Shown here piece after piece: positions 7,553-16,163 of a stretch of 64,000 nucleotides of DNA. The stretch lies in assembly GCA_964501365.1 (NCBI GenBank), contig CAZCST010000004.1, positions 1 through 64,000 of the forward strand. Direction: 5' to 3'. The notes beneath the pieces were generated by a model. The model was not told the origin of the DNA, ran no database searches, and saw only the letters and a program-made list of their open reading frames with translations. The stretch is from CAZAMB01 sp964501365 (GTDB lineage: Bacteria > Planctomycetota > Phycisphaerae > UBA1845). Every line of letters begins with the position of its first letter. Position 1 is the first letter of the stretch. The position numbers were made by a program, and so were the translations under genes.

Positions 7553-9162
7553 TCCTCGCCCTTAGTCTCGAACTCGGGGTCGGGAAGGTCCTCGACCAGC
7601 GCGCGCAGGAGCCTCGACACCTCAAAGCGAAGTTCACTGAAATGCTTGCGCGTGGCTTCGCTGATTGTGCCGAGTTCCGCCTCCGCAAGCGCCCATAGTA
7701 ACGAATCCATCCCCTGAATCGTCACTCCCGACGCCAGATTCGGAACGTAGACCTTGTGATAGTACGGATGACCAGTGTTGATCTGGACGGCGTGATGTCC
7801 ATCTATAAGCGCTGGCGACCATAGAATGTTGTCGTCAATCGACGGAATCGGTTTCACATTCACTTGCCCAGGCTCCGCCGGAGCGGAAAGGGGCAGCTTC
7901 AGGCGGATCGTCCCTTTCTTGTTGTGAATCTCGACTTCGCTCGTGTTGGTATTCACAACCTTCACATCTGCCGTGCGAAGGTCTTCCTCTTTCGCGCCAA
8001 TGTTCGCATTTGAGTCCGCGTGTGCATTTTCTGCCTTGTCCTGAGCCTTCTTGCGTTCACCCTTGCGGTATCGCTCATTTGCGGCGTTGCGCGGAGCAGG
8101 GATGAACTTGTCACGGACCCAGTCGTACAGATCATTGTTCAGCAGAATCCGCGATTTTTTAATATCCACATGGAAAGCGCCATCCAGCTCGTGATCGAAG
8201 GAGAATTCCACTCGGAGCAGCGTGAGGTGAGGTTCCTTGCTGAACATACCCAGCCAGTCATATGGGTGAATCAAGCGGTTCTCACGGTAGATGTAAATGC
8301 CCTGCATCTGATTGGTCAGTTTCGCATCCCGGGCCGCAGCTTCGCTTGGAAACTGTTCCCGACGGGGGAGCACAAAAGCCCGGATCGTTAGCTCAGCTTC
8401 TTTTCCGTCGCCGATTTCAACCTTCATGGTTTCTTGCGCCACCACTTCAGTCCCGGGTACATCCGGACAGAACGGATTCCACGCATGAATCGACTGCCCG
8501 TTGATAAACATCGCCACGTTTCTGGCCCGAGTATCTCCATCGTCAAGGAATCGCTGATACACCATTCCGGCGTGTTCCTGAAACTGCTCTCTGATCCGCT
8601 TTACTGCCTTTCGGGCTGGTGCCCCCGCAGGGTTATCATATTCAGGCAGCAACCGATCAACGGACTCCCACATCACAAGTGTTCCTGTTCCGCCATTCGC
8701 AGTACGATCGAGCTGTTGCAACTCCGCCTTTGAGGGAGAATCGATTAGTAGTTCCCACTTGTTTTCGTCCTGAACATGATCCAGGTCCCACGTCGCCCTG
8801 AGGGCATCATCACCTTTGGCACCCCTAGATATCACCGAGAGGCGTCGGCAAAATGCCGTCGAAGCCGTTTTCAACCCCAAGCCGAATTTCCCGAGTCGGT
8901 TCGGAGCCTTGTTGACGATATCGGCTCCGTACGTCATTGCATTCAGAAGTGCAGCTCGGTCCATCCCGCACCCATTATCTGCCACACTCACCACCACATC
9001 ACCTTCAGCATCAATGTCAATGCCAATATCAATTCTCTCCGCTCCAGCATCAACGGAATTGTCCACAATGTCCGCGAGCGCCGTATCAAAGTCATATCCG
9101 GTGTCGCGCAGCCCCTCAATCAATCGCTTCGGAATCGGTGGCAGTATGTGTTTCTCGGTCAT
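7549..9162 (-). CDS. MORC/MutL-like GHKL ATPase
   Basis: An N-terminal GHKL (Hsp90/MutL/histidine-kinase fold) ATPase domain. The N-box is DIVDNSVDAGAERID (about 32-46), the G1 box VSVADNGCGMD (about 60) and the G2 box RLGKFGLGLKTAS (about 93). A transducer-like domain and a ~300-residue C-terminal region follow. Start set at ATG 9162 because GGAGG lies 5 nt upstream; the frame extends to a TTG at 9177 that coincides with this Shine-Dalgarno. ATP-driven dimerisation of such proteins clamps DNA. MORC-like versions are known in prokaryotic restriction operons beside SNF2, methylase, Vsr and nuclease genes, as here. It is coupled to the HNH gene by a 4-nt overlap. Confidence 0.88.
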   Translation of the reverse strand: MTEKHILPPIPKRLIEGLRDTGYDFDTALADIVDNSVDAGAERIDIGIDIDAEGDVVVSVADNGCGMDRAALLNAMTYGADIVNKAPNRLGKFGLGLKTASTAFCRRLSVISRGAKGDDALRATWDLDHVQDENKWELLIDSPSKAELQQLDRTANGGTGTLVMWESVDRLLPEYDNPAGAPARKAVKRIREQFQEHAGMVYQRFLDDGDTRARNVAMFINGQSIHAWNPFCPDVPGTEVVAQETMKVEIGDGKEAELTIRAFVLPRREQFPSEAAARDAKLTNQMQGIYIYRENRLIHPYDWLGMFSKEPHLTLLRVEFSFDHELDGAFHVDIKKSRILLNNDLYDWVRDKFIPAPRNAANERYRKGERKKAQDKAENAHADSNANIGAKEEDLRTADVKVVNTNTSEVEIHNKKGTIRLKLPLSAPAEPGQVNVKPIPSIDDNILWSPALIDGHHAVQINTGHPYYHKVYVPNLASGVTIQGMDSLLWALAEAELGTISEATRKHFSELRFEVSRLLRALVEDLPDPEFETKGEE

Positions 9163-9192
9163 GAAGTCCTCCAGCAACTGTCTTCAAGGTAC

Positions 9193-9615
9193 TCAGCGAA
9201 TGGGCACGACCTTCCATGTAGTTCCGAGCTTCAGTCGCCCGGACGCTTCCTGCTCGTTCGCACGTCGGTACGTGATTCGATACACGTGTCCGTCCCGATG
9301 CAGCGTCAGACGATCGCCAGCCTTGAGGTTATGTGATCGCATGAATGGGGTCATACACGTAAGGCGGTATTCGTTCCGTGTCCCGCCGAAGAATCGATTG
9401 TTATAGTAGATAAACGCGAATGTCCATCGCTCACCAGAGGGGTCTGTGACTACGATGTTATGCCGAGGATTCTTTTCACCACGCTTCAGTTCTGGAAAGA
9501 ACGCCAGAATGCTCTCGTCCTTCGGAATCAGAATCCCAGCCTGATGCCCACCGGTTTCACCGGAGTCATTCCGGCTCATCTCTTTAGTGATCGCCGTTGG
9601 TCGTTCACGAGGCAT
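9193..9615 (-). CDS. Stand-alone EcoRII-N (B3-like) DNA-binding protein
   Basis: A protein of ~140 aa that consists essentially of the effector DNA-binding domain of EcoRII. GGHQAGILIPK near the start and GGTRNEYRLTCMTPF further on match the paralogous TGSHQAGFYLP and KTRSEYRLTCFGKAF in the restriction enzyme encoded 2.4 kb upstream in the operon. There is no EcoRII-C catalytic domain and no PD-(D/E)xK motif. Start set at ATG 9615 with AGGAGG 9 nt upstream, overlapping the SNF2 stop by 11 nt. EcoRII-N recognises CCWGG in EcoRII, so this protein may act as a specificity or recruitment factor for the SNF2/GHKL/HNH module; that is inference. Confidence 0.85.
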   Translation of the reverse strand: MPRERPTAITKEMSRNDSGETGGHQAGILIPKDESILAFFPELKRGEKNPRHNIVVTDPSGERWTFAFIYYNNRFFGGTRNEYRLTCMTPFMRSHNLKAGDRLTLHRDGHVYRITYRRANEQEASGRLKLGTTWKVVPIR

Positions 9616-11530
9616 GCGCAGAATCCTCCTGCCGAATCGGCGACATTTCGAGGGCGCGCAATATGTCTGCGAGATCATCCTGTGTTCCCTCAATGCCGAT
9701 TACTGCGGCACCCGCCACCTCACGTTTCCGCGACAGGCGCTGATCAATAACTTCCTCGACAGTCTTGACATAGAAGAGTCGGTGAACAGTGACCGGTCGT
9801 GTTTGTCCCCGACGGAATGCCCGTGCAGTCGCCTGATCCTCGACCGCCGGATTCCATTCCAGGTTATAGTGGATCACGTGGCTTGCGGCAGTAATATTGA
9901 GTCCGACCCCCGCCGCCTTCGGATTGAGTGCCAGTACCGCCCCACCCACGAGATTCTGGAAAGCATCCACAACAGGCTGTCGGTCCGTCACCTCAACCCG
10001 ACCGTCAAGAACGGAGCATGGCACACCGAACCGGCGTGGCAGATCGGCGTGCAGGAGGTCCGCCATTTCAGTAAAAGACGTGAAAATCAAAGCCTTTTCG
10101 CCCCGTGCGAAGACCTCATCTAGGATTTCAACGAGCCTCGCATACTTTGTACTCAGGGGCAGGGGATCACCGGAATCTCCACTGAGCAGAAAAGGATGCG
10201 TACAGAACTGTCGCAACTTCGTAATCGCAACTAAGGAAGCCCCTGCGCCATACTCAACTGCAATTTGTGCACGAATTCTGTCGTACTCCGCTGCCGCGTC
10301 ATCCGACAGTTCGATCGCTTGCGGTATGTCGATTCGCCCCGGCAGGTCCGTTGCAACTTCCGCTACGCGCCGCCGCAGCATCAGCGGAGAAACGATCGGC
10401 TCAAGAGCCGCCGCACCGAGAGTCGTGTCTGCAAACCGGCTCTCAAAATTCGCGAGCTGCCCGAGAAATCCCGGCACAGCAAAGTCCATCAGTGACCACA
10501 GATCCCGGAGCCTATTCTCAACGGGTGTACCCGTAACCGTGATTCCCACTCGCCGAGGAATTTCTTTCACCGCAGCTGTCCGCTGGGCTCCCGGTGTCTT
10601 GATCGCCTGCGCTTCATCCAGTACTACGACGTTCCATTCAATCATCTTGAACAGCGAAAGGTCCCGCATCGCGGTTTCATACGTCGTAAGAACCACATCC
10701 CAGGTCCGTAAGTCACTTGGAAATCCCGTCCGGTCCTGGCCGCGATGCTTCAGTACCTGAAGTATAGGCGCGAACTTCTGAAGTTCCCGTCTCCAGTTCT
10801 CAAGCAGTGTTGCCGGGGCAATCACTAGCGAGGGCATTCGTCCGTTATCGACTTCACATGCAAGTATCGCGATCACCTGAACCGTCTTTCCGAGACCCAT
10901 TTCATCCGCAAGAATGCACCCAAGGCCCTCGTCCGTGATCCGGCGCAGCCACTCAGCACCATTCGCCTGATAAGGGTAGAGAGTCGCTTTAAACGAAACC
11001 GGAAACCCGCGCTTCACTATCTCCCACTGTGGTGCAGGTTCAGGCGGAGCCTCGAAAACAAACAGGTCACCGCCGAGCGCGTACAGGGTCACGTACTGTC
11101 GGAGTGTAATTTCACCAAGCGCTGTGACTCCCGCCTGTGCAAGACATTCGCGCGCCTCAGCTATTGATTCCGTAGAAAGCGGTAGCCATTGATTGCCCTG
11201 CAGTACCTGATCTGCATCCCCTGATATCGCCGTAAGACCAACCACCGTGTCACCCGTAGCAAGTTCCATTCGGCAATCCGGCGGAACGGACAGATCGGCG
11301 GCCGGGGGGCGTACACAGATTCGTACGTCGGGGGGAAATCGTGAAAATTCGATCTCAGGCAACGCTTCAGAAGGCCGTCTAACCACAGGCTGCCCGTGAA
11401 TTGTCATCCTCCCCTTAAATTCAGCTCCAACAACATCACTGACGCTCGGCGCGATGTCTTTGCCGTCGGGGAGGCGCAACCGAAGGCAGTCGTCTCTGAG
11501 ATACCAGTCCTGTGTCTCCTGTTGGATCAC
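9605..11530 (-). CDS. SNF2-family DNA translocase / helicase-like ATPase
   Basis: A superfamily 2 ATPase of the Swi2/Snf2 type, 641 aa. Motif I is ILADEMGLGKT (about 206), motif II VVLDEAQAIK (DEAQ, about 304), and the C-terminal lobe has NPKAAGVGLNIT and motif VI DQATARAFRRGQTR (about 565). Start is GTG 11530, overlapping the vsr stop as GTGA, with GGAGG 5 nt upstream. The ~180 N-terminal residues before the ATPase core are unassigned. Snf2 motors move along duplex DNA. In this operon the motor probably translocates or remodels DNA for the GHKL/HNH partners; its direct target is unknown. Confidence 0.92.
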   Translation of the reverse strand: MIQQETQDWYLRDDCLRLRLPDGKDIAPSVSDVVGAEFKGRMTIHGQPVVRRPSEALPEIEFSRFPPDVRICVRPPAADLSVPPDCRMELATGDTVVGLTAISGDADQVLQGNQWLPLSTESIAEARECLAQAGVTALGEITLRQYVTLYALGGDLFVFEAPPEPAPQWEIVKRGFPVSFKATLYPYQANGAEWLRRITDEGLGCILADEMGLGKTVQVIAILACEVDNGRMPSLVIAPATLLENWRRELQKFAPILQVLKHRGQDRTGFPSDLRTWDVVLTTYETAMRDLSLFKMIEWNVVVLDEAQAIKTPGAQRTAAVKEIPRRVGITVTGTPVENRLRDLWSLMDFAVPGFLGQLANFESRFADTTLGAAALEPIVSPLMLRRRVAEVATDLPGRIDIPQAIELSDDAAAEYDRIRAQIAVEYGAGASLVAITKLRQFCTHPFLLSGDSGDPLPLSTKYARLVEILDEVFARGEKALIFTSFTEMADLLHADLPRRFGVPCSVLDGRVEVTDRQPVVDAFQNLVGGAVLALNPKAAGVGLNITAASHVIHYNLEWNPAVEDQATARAFRRGQTRPVTVHRLFYVKTVEEVIDQRLSRKREVAGAAVIGIEGTQDDLADILRALEMSPIRQEDSAHAS

Positions 11531-11973
11531 TGTCGCCTCCGATGCCTGGATTCTGCTGCCCGACACCGGGGCTGGAGGAACGCAGCAAGCCTTTTCCTCA
11601 GTCGATTGCTGTCGGCAAGCCAGCACTCCCAGACCACAAGCACGTCCCAGCCAAGCTCGCGAAGTTCACTTACGTTCCGGCAATCGCGAAGCACATTCGA
11701 CTCGAATTTTCGCTCCCAGAACGCAACATTGGTCCCACATTTCACCTGTCCCAGCGGACAGTCGTGTCGATGCCAGAAACACCCGTGCACAAAAATCACC
11801 TTGCGGTCTGATCGAAATACGAGGTCCGGCTTTCCCGGCAAATCTCGCACATGCAGCCGATATCGAAAGCCGAGGACATGAACGATCGACCGAACCGCAC
11901 GCTCGGGTCCTGTATTTCGGCCCCGGATTGCGGCCATGTTTCTGCTTCGCTGCTCGCGGGTGTGTACGTCCAT
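11527..11973 (-). CDS. vsr: Very-short-patch repair endonuclease Vsr
   Basis: 148 aa, the usual Vsr length. Motifs: RSRNMAAIRGRNTGPE at the N-terminus (Mg/DNA contacts), LPGKPDLVF with the catalytic Asp, IFVHGCFWHRHDC and WDVLVVWECW. Vsr nicks 5' of the T in T:G mismatches that arise by deamination of 5-methylcytosine, and vsr genes accompany dcm-type methylases. The gene lies 3 nt after the EcoRII-like gene and overlaps the SNF2 start by 4 nt, so it is co-translated with both. The assignment is secure from motifs and context. Confidence 0.95.
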   Translation of the reverse strand: MDVHTREQRSRNMAAIRGRNTGPERAVRSIVHVLGFRYRLHVRDLPGKPDLVFRSDRKVIFVHGCFWHRHDCPLGQVKCGTNVAFWERKFESNVLRDCRNVSELRELGWDVLVVWECWLADSNRLRKRLAAFLQPRCRAAESRHRRRQ

Positions 11974-11976
11974 ATC

Positions 11977-13146
11977 TCAGGCCAGTTTACGCTTTACGTT
12001 CCTAATGAATCCGTCAATATCAAGGAGCCGTACGCCCTTGACTACGGGATACCGTCCATGCAACTTCTTCGGCACAACAAGCGCCACTTTGTGCTTATGC
12101 ATCTCCACGAGTTGGGATGCCGACACGCCCTCCTGAATGGTCAGCAGATGCTTCACGGAAACGCGCGGCGCCTCTTTCGTTACCTGCGGCCAGCGATCCT
12201 TAAACGTAGTCTTCACGCCAACTGAAAAGAGCCGGTCAGATGGAAACTTTGGATCGTCGTACTCCGCCTTACCAGGTATTACGATGTCCGGTTGTCCTGA
12301 TATCGCCGGTCGCACGTCGAACGGAATCTTCGCGTCACGAAGCAGGTATTCGACGTGGTTCTCAAGTGAGCGTCCGGCCCTCGACTTCCGCCTGTTCATG
12401 ATCGCCGATGCTGACTTCAGAAAATCGTCTATGTCCTTGAACAAACGACAGACTTCCGGCATGCAAATCTGCCGCTCCACCAGGCGAAACAGGCGGTATT
12501 CCGCCTTCATCAGCTCCATGAGTCGGTCGTCCGCAGCTTTGCTTGCAAAGTCTTCGATGCAGTGAAGCAACGCATCCCGCGCCCTTTCCGAAAAAACACT
12601 CCCTGCGGGAAACTGGGTTACCGCCTCCGCAAACTTTCGGAACTGCTGATCAATGCAGTCATCCTCCGAAAGCGGCGGCGGAACCTGGCTGCCATCGTAA
12701 ACCGCCCATGTGCCGATTGCCTCCACTCCGAGCGCGGCCTGTACGTCCTCAATGTCCTCTGGAAGGTCTATGACGTAAGCGAGGAAGTTGTGAAGGTTTT
12801 TCGGGATCAGAACCAGCAGATCGCCAACTGTGTCGTCAGTCAGATAGGGAAAGGCCTTGCCGAAGCAGGTCAGCCGATATTCGCTGCGCGTCTTCTGTCC
12901 ATACCACGTAATGACCGAATCCGACGTGCGCTCCCCACCCTGCCAGGAGATTCGTACCCTTGATTTTTGGAGTTTGCCCTTTTTAGGAGCGAACGGCGCG
13001 TAGAGACGCCATGCCGCTGAGGGCAGATAGAAACCCGCCTGGTGACTTCCCGTCAACCCGCAATCGTTCGCGGAAATAAACTTCAGAATGGCCTTGCCAT
13101 GCTGCTGGGCTTCAAGAATGGCCTTTTCCGCCAAAGGAGACTGCAT
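11977..13146 (-). CDS. EcoRII-type restriction endonuclease (type IIE, CCWGG-like)
   Basis: 389 aa, close to EcoRII (about 400). The N-terminal effector domain (about 20-140) carries GSHQAGFYLP and KTRSEYRLTC; the C-terminal catalytic domain (about 200-380) has SLENHVEYLL, QPDIVIPG and VGVKTTFKDRW. These supply the E, D and K of the PD-(D/E)xK site and the strongly conserved VKTTFKDRW stretch of EcoRII. EcoRII needs two or more CCWGG sites, one as allosteric effector. The gene lies 18 nt after the methyltransferase stop and 3 nt before vsr. CCWGG specificity is inferred from homology and from the partner methylase. Confidence 0.93.
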   Translation of the reverse strand: MQSPLAEKAILEAQQHGKAILKFISANDCGLTGSHQAGFYLPSAAWRLYAPFAPKKGKLQKSRVRISWQGGERTSDSVITWYGQKTRSEYRLTCFGKAFPYLTDDTVGDLLVLIPKNLHNFLAYVIDLPEDIEDVQAALGVEAIGTWAVYDGSQVPPPLSEDDCIDQQFRKFAEAVTQFPAGSVFSERARDALLHCIEDFASKAADDRLMELMKAEYRLFRLVERQICMPEVCRLFKDIDDFLKSASAIMNRRKSRAGRSLENHVEYLLRDAKIPFDVRPAISGQPDIVIPGKAEYDDPKFPSDRLFSVGVKTTFKDRWPQVTKEAPRVSVKHLLTIQEGVSASQLVEMHKHKVALVVPKKLHGRYPVVKGVRLLDIDGFIRNVKRKLA

Positions 13147-13164
13147 ATCGAACTCGGAATTGTT

Positions 13165-14391
13165 TCATCGGCGACCGGACGTGGCCGCTGTCTTCAACAG
13201 GGGCCTTCCGCTCATCGCAAAGTGCCAGCACAGGACTTTCACGACCTGGCGGGCAACGGCAGTCGCCACAGCAGGCACTACTGCGTTACCGAACTGCCGG
13301 TAAGCCTGAGTATCAGAGACCACAATCGGTAGTTCATCCTTGAAACCCAGAGCTGCCGCAACATCAGCGTTGAACCCCATCAGGCGTCCAGCCTCCCGAG
13401 GTGTAAGACGCCGAGGATTCTTTTTCCCCTTTTGCGGGATCAGAATCTCGGACCCGTCCTTGTAGTACCGGGCGCTCAAAGTCCGCGTGATGCCGTTCAG
13501 ATCGCCAAGCCCGAAGCCGAAACCATTACCCTTTTCCGCGTGCCGCTTCGCATATTCCTGTAGATACTCCCACAAATGGTCTGTGAGCGTGTACCGATCC
13601 GGCGGCGCTGTTTCGAGTATGTCCCGCAGCCGGCACGCTTCTCCGATGGGCTTGGGAAACTCGAAAGGAGGGCAATCGGAAAACACTTTCCGGTCGAAGC
13701 AGACGAGAAAGACGCGCTCCCTATGCTGAGGTACGCCGAAGTCAGAAGCATCCAGGACCCGGTCAAACACCCAGTATTTTTGCTCCTCCAGATTGCTGCG
13801 GATCACCTTCCAGGTACGACCTTGGTCATGCGATTTCAGGTTCTTAACATTCTCAAGTACCAATACTGGAGGTCGCTTCATTTCGACGATGTTGATGATG
13901 TCGAAGAACAGCGTTCCCTGTGTCAGACACTTGAATCCGTGGGCGCGCCCAAGGCTGTTCTTCTTAGAAACGCCCGCGATACTGAAGGGCTGACAAGGGA
14001 ACCCAGCCACAAGAACGTCATGGACCGGGATATCCTTCGGCTTGATCTGGGTAATGTCCCCGTGGGGCTCCTCTCCAAACCACTTATGGTAAGTCTTTTG
14101 CGCGTACTTGTTCCACTCCGACGTGAACACGCACTTTCCACCCAAGCGCTGGAATCCGATCCGCAGGCCACCGATTCCGGCGAACAGGTCAATGAAAGTA
14201 AAAGGGACGCTTTCAGCGAGGGGGGGAGCGTTCGAAGATCCATTGGACAAGGTCGGCTCATCGCCGTCACAGGCACGTTCAAGGGCCTCGATCACAAACT
14301 CCTTCTGGCTCATCCGGCGTGTCCGGCGTTCAGATTCGATCCAAGACCTCAGGCGCTCCGGCACATCCCTGATCAAGAGCTTGTCGGTCAT
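13165..14391 (-). CDS. DNA (cytosine-5) methyltransferase, Dcm/M.EcoRII-like, with N-terminal RHH domain
   Basis: A C5-methyltransferase protecting host DNA from the EcoRII-type enzyme. Motif I is FIDLFAGIGGLRIGF, motif IV with the catalytic Cys VAGFPCQPFSIAG (about 130), motif VI VLVLENVKN (about 178), motif VIII PQHRERVF (about 225) and motif X RQFGNAVVPAVA near the C-terminus. Before the catalytic domain, about 45 residues (KLLIRDVPERLRSWIES...SQKEFVIEALERA) look like a ribbon-helix-helix fold, as in Arc/FitA regulators; this could let the enzyme repress its own promoter. First gene of the seven-gene operon. The 223 nt upstream separate it from a divergent nuclease gene. Confidence 0.93.
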   Translation of the reverse strand: MTDKLLIRDVPERLRSWIESERRTRRMSQKEFVIEALERACDGDEPTLSNGSSNAPPLAESVPFTFIDLFAGIGGLRIGFQRLGGKCVFTSEWNKYAQKTYHKWFGEEPHGDITQIKPKDIPVHDVLVAGFPCQPFSIAGVSKKNSLGRAHGFKCLTQGTLFFDIINIVEMKRPPVLVLENVKNLKSHDQGRTWKVIRSNLEEQKYWVFDRVLDASDFGVPQHRERVFLVCFDRKVFSDCPPFEFPKPIGEACRLRDILETAPPDRYTLTDHLWEYLQEYAKRHAEKGNGFGFGLGDLNGITRTLSARYYKDGSEILIPQKGKKNPRRLTPREAGRLMGFNADVAAALGFKDELPIVVSDTQAYRQFGNAVVPAVATAVARQVVKVLCWHFAMSGRPLLKTAATSGRR

Positions 14392-14614
14392 GCTGCCTCT
14401 CTGGGTAAATCTGCTAGCACCATAGCATCTGATCCCGCAGCCCGCAATCGCATTCTTAGCGTCGAGGATTCAGTACAAGGTGCGCCCAACTCCGCTCAGT
14501 TGGACTTCCAAGCTGCACCGCTTCCACGAACTATCAGTTCTTGCGTCTTGTTCTTGCTTGGGACGGCCAACCGTCGTAGGGTCGAGACAGTCGATGTGGT
14601 GGTAGGGCAGACAA

Positions 14615-16141
14615 ATGAGCGACGATTTGCAAGCAGAAATTCTTGAGTTGGAAGAACTGGGCGAGCTGCTCGACAACGAAGTTACGCAACGCGTTACCGA
14701 TACCGGCAGCTTCACGGTCAGGTTGCCGATGCCTAGCGTCGGATTCACGAACGATCCCGACGACATAGCAGATGACTTTTTTTACGCGAGTTTCGTTGCG
14801 GAGACTCTCTGGCCACTTTGCAGCAGCATCGATGTGGTACCAATCCATCAGAAACACGGCCTTAGTTTGCGATTTGCGTTCGCGCCCAAAGACCCCGCTA
14901 CATTCCTTCCTGCACTTCGTAGGCTCGCTCACCTGTTTGCAGACGAAAGCGAACCAGATCATTCCGTTCGTGATCAACTCTCTGATTTCGGCGAATCGTA
15001 CTTCACCCGAGAATTCCGCGTTCCGCTACTCGCCGACAACTATATGGCTAACTTTATTTGGGGTACCAGCTACTTGGAACGAAAGCGGCATTGGCATCGC
15101 CGGTTTCCTTCCCTCAAATGGGGTTTCTGGCGCTCCTTTGCCTGTCCGTCGCTCGGTTGCGAACTATACACGTCGTGTAGTCTGGATGGTTGCTGGATCG
15201 TTCTTGACGGCCGGGAGGCGGTTGAAAAACTTCTACAGCACTATGGTGGGTTTAGCGCCGATGGGAGTAAGTTAACGGAGGCTCGTTTGCTGAGTGTAGG
15301 AACTCATTGTCAAGTGCTTCTAGGCGTGCAAGCAGTTCTGCGTGTTCCCAGCGCTGCTTTTACCAAGGCGCTAGCCTGCTGGCGTCGTGTGCTTGCGCCG
15401 CGCGGCATACGCTTAGAGGCAATACCCGCTCCATTCGAGCGCCCGAATGAGGACGATTCTAAGGACAGTTTCGTTCGTTTTGAACAGTGCCGTCAAAGTA
15501 GCTGGGAATACCGATTTGGCTTCACGTGGCGCATGACGCAAAATGGCGAAGCAATCGTCGCAGAGAATTCTCGCGTGAGCATGGTCGTCTTCACCAGCAC
15601 CTCCGATCGGCTGCGGCCCGAAGAAGTCCATGGGCTTCTTGCCGCCACAGAAGACCTTTCGGACCGTATGAGGATACAATTAGGCTTGAAGGATCCCCTT
15701 TGTTTGGACTGGTCTTCAATCTCACCCGAACAGTTTGAACAGCTTTGTTATGATGTACTGATTCGGTGCGGCCGGTTTGATGAACAGACCGCTCGAAAGC
15801 ACGGTAGCACTCACTCGCGCGACGGAGGTCGAGACATTGAGATACGAACTCGTGGTCGGTTCGATAGGCCAAGCGACAAGTGGGTTTTTCAGTGCAAACT
15901 AGTGACGACACGGGCATCGCTCGGCGGGAGCAGAATTGCTGTCGCGGACGTAATAGATCAATATGCCGCCTCCGGCTTCGGCATCCTGACCAATGTAGTG
16001 ATCGATTCGACGCTGTACGACAAGCTTGACGCGATCAGTGCGAACCGCAAAATCCAGATCGACACTTGGGATGGATTACGGCTTCAAGCTTTTCTCCGGT
16101 CCCGGCCCGATCTCATCGCTACCTACTTTCGACGTCATTAG
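14615..16141 (+). CDS. Putative PD-(D/E)xK (Mrr-like) nuclease with large unknown N-terminal domain
   Basis: 508 aa. The C-terminal ~140 residues begin with ISPEQFEQLCYDVL, the usual entry of Mrr/restriction-endonuclease-like domains. They continue with HSRDGGRDIEIRTRG (about 403) and KWVFQCKL (about 425), giving the D...D-x-E/QxK active-site pattern. The N-terminal ~360 residues are not recognised. The gene is divergent from the EcoRII/MORC operon and shares a 223-bp upstream region with it, so it may be co-controlled. It is probably a modification-dependent or defence nuclease; target and mechanism are not visible. Confidence 0.65.
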   Translation: MSDDLQAEILELEELGELLDNEVTQRVTDTGSFTVRLPMPSVGFTNDPDDIADDFFYASFVAETLWPLCSSIDVVPIHQKHGLSLRFAFAPKDPATFLPALRRLAHLFADESEPDHSVRDQLSDFGESYFTREFRVPLLADNYMANFIWGTSYLERKRHWHRRFPSLKWGFWRSFACPSLGCELYTSCSLDGCWIVLDGREAVEKLLQHYGGFSADGSKLTEARLLSVGTHCQVLLGVQAVLRVPSAAFTKALACWRRVLAPRGIRLEAIPAPFERPNEDDSKDSFVRFEQCRQSSWEYRFGFTWRMTQNGEAIVAENSRVSMVVFTSTSDRLRPEEVHGLLAATEDLSDRMRIQLGLKDPLCLDWSSISPEQFEQLCYDVLIRCGRFDEQTARKHGSTHSRDGGRDIEIRTRGRFDRPSDKWVFQCKLVTTRASLGGSRIAVADVIDQYAASGFGILTNVVIDSTLYDKLDAISANRKIQIDTWDGLRLQAFLRSRPDLIATYFRRH

Positions 16142-16163
16142 CTGACCAGTTTCTGGATAAACC

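Noticed and set aside
6704..14391. DISARM, BREX or Zorya system
   Set aside because: A C5-methylase and a helicase-like gene are present, but DUF1998, PLD nuclease, PglX/PglZ and Zor genes are absent; the EcoRII and MORC parts fit better.
13576..14646. 356-codon plus-strand frame opposite the methyltransferase
   Set aside because: It is antisense to a gene with all C5-methylase motifs and has no recognisable domain; a codon-bias shadow.
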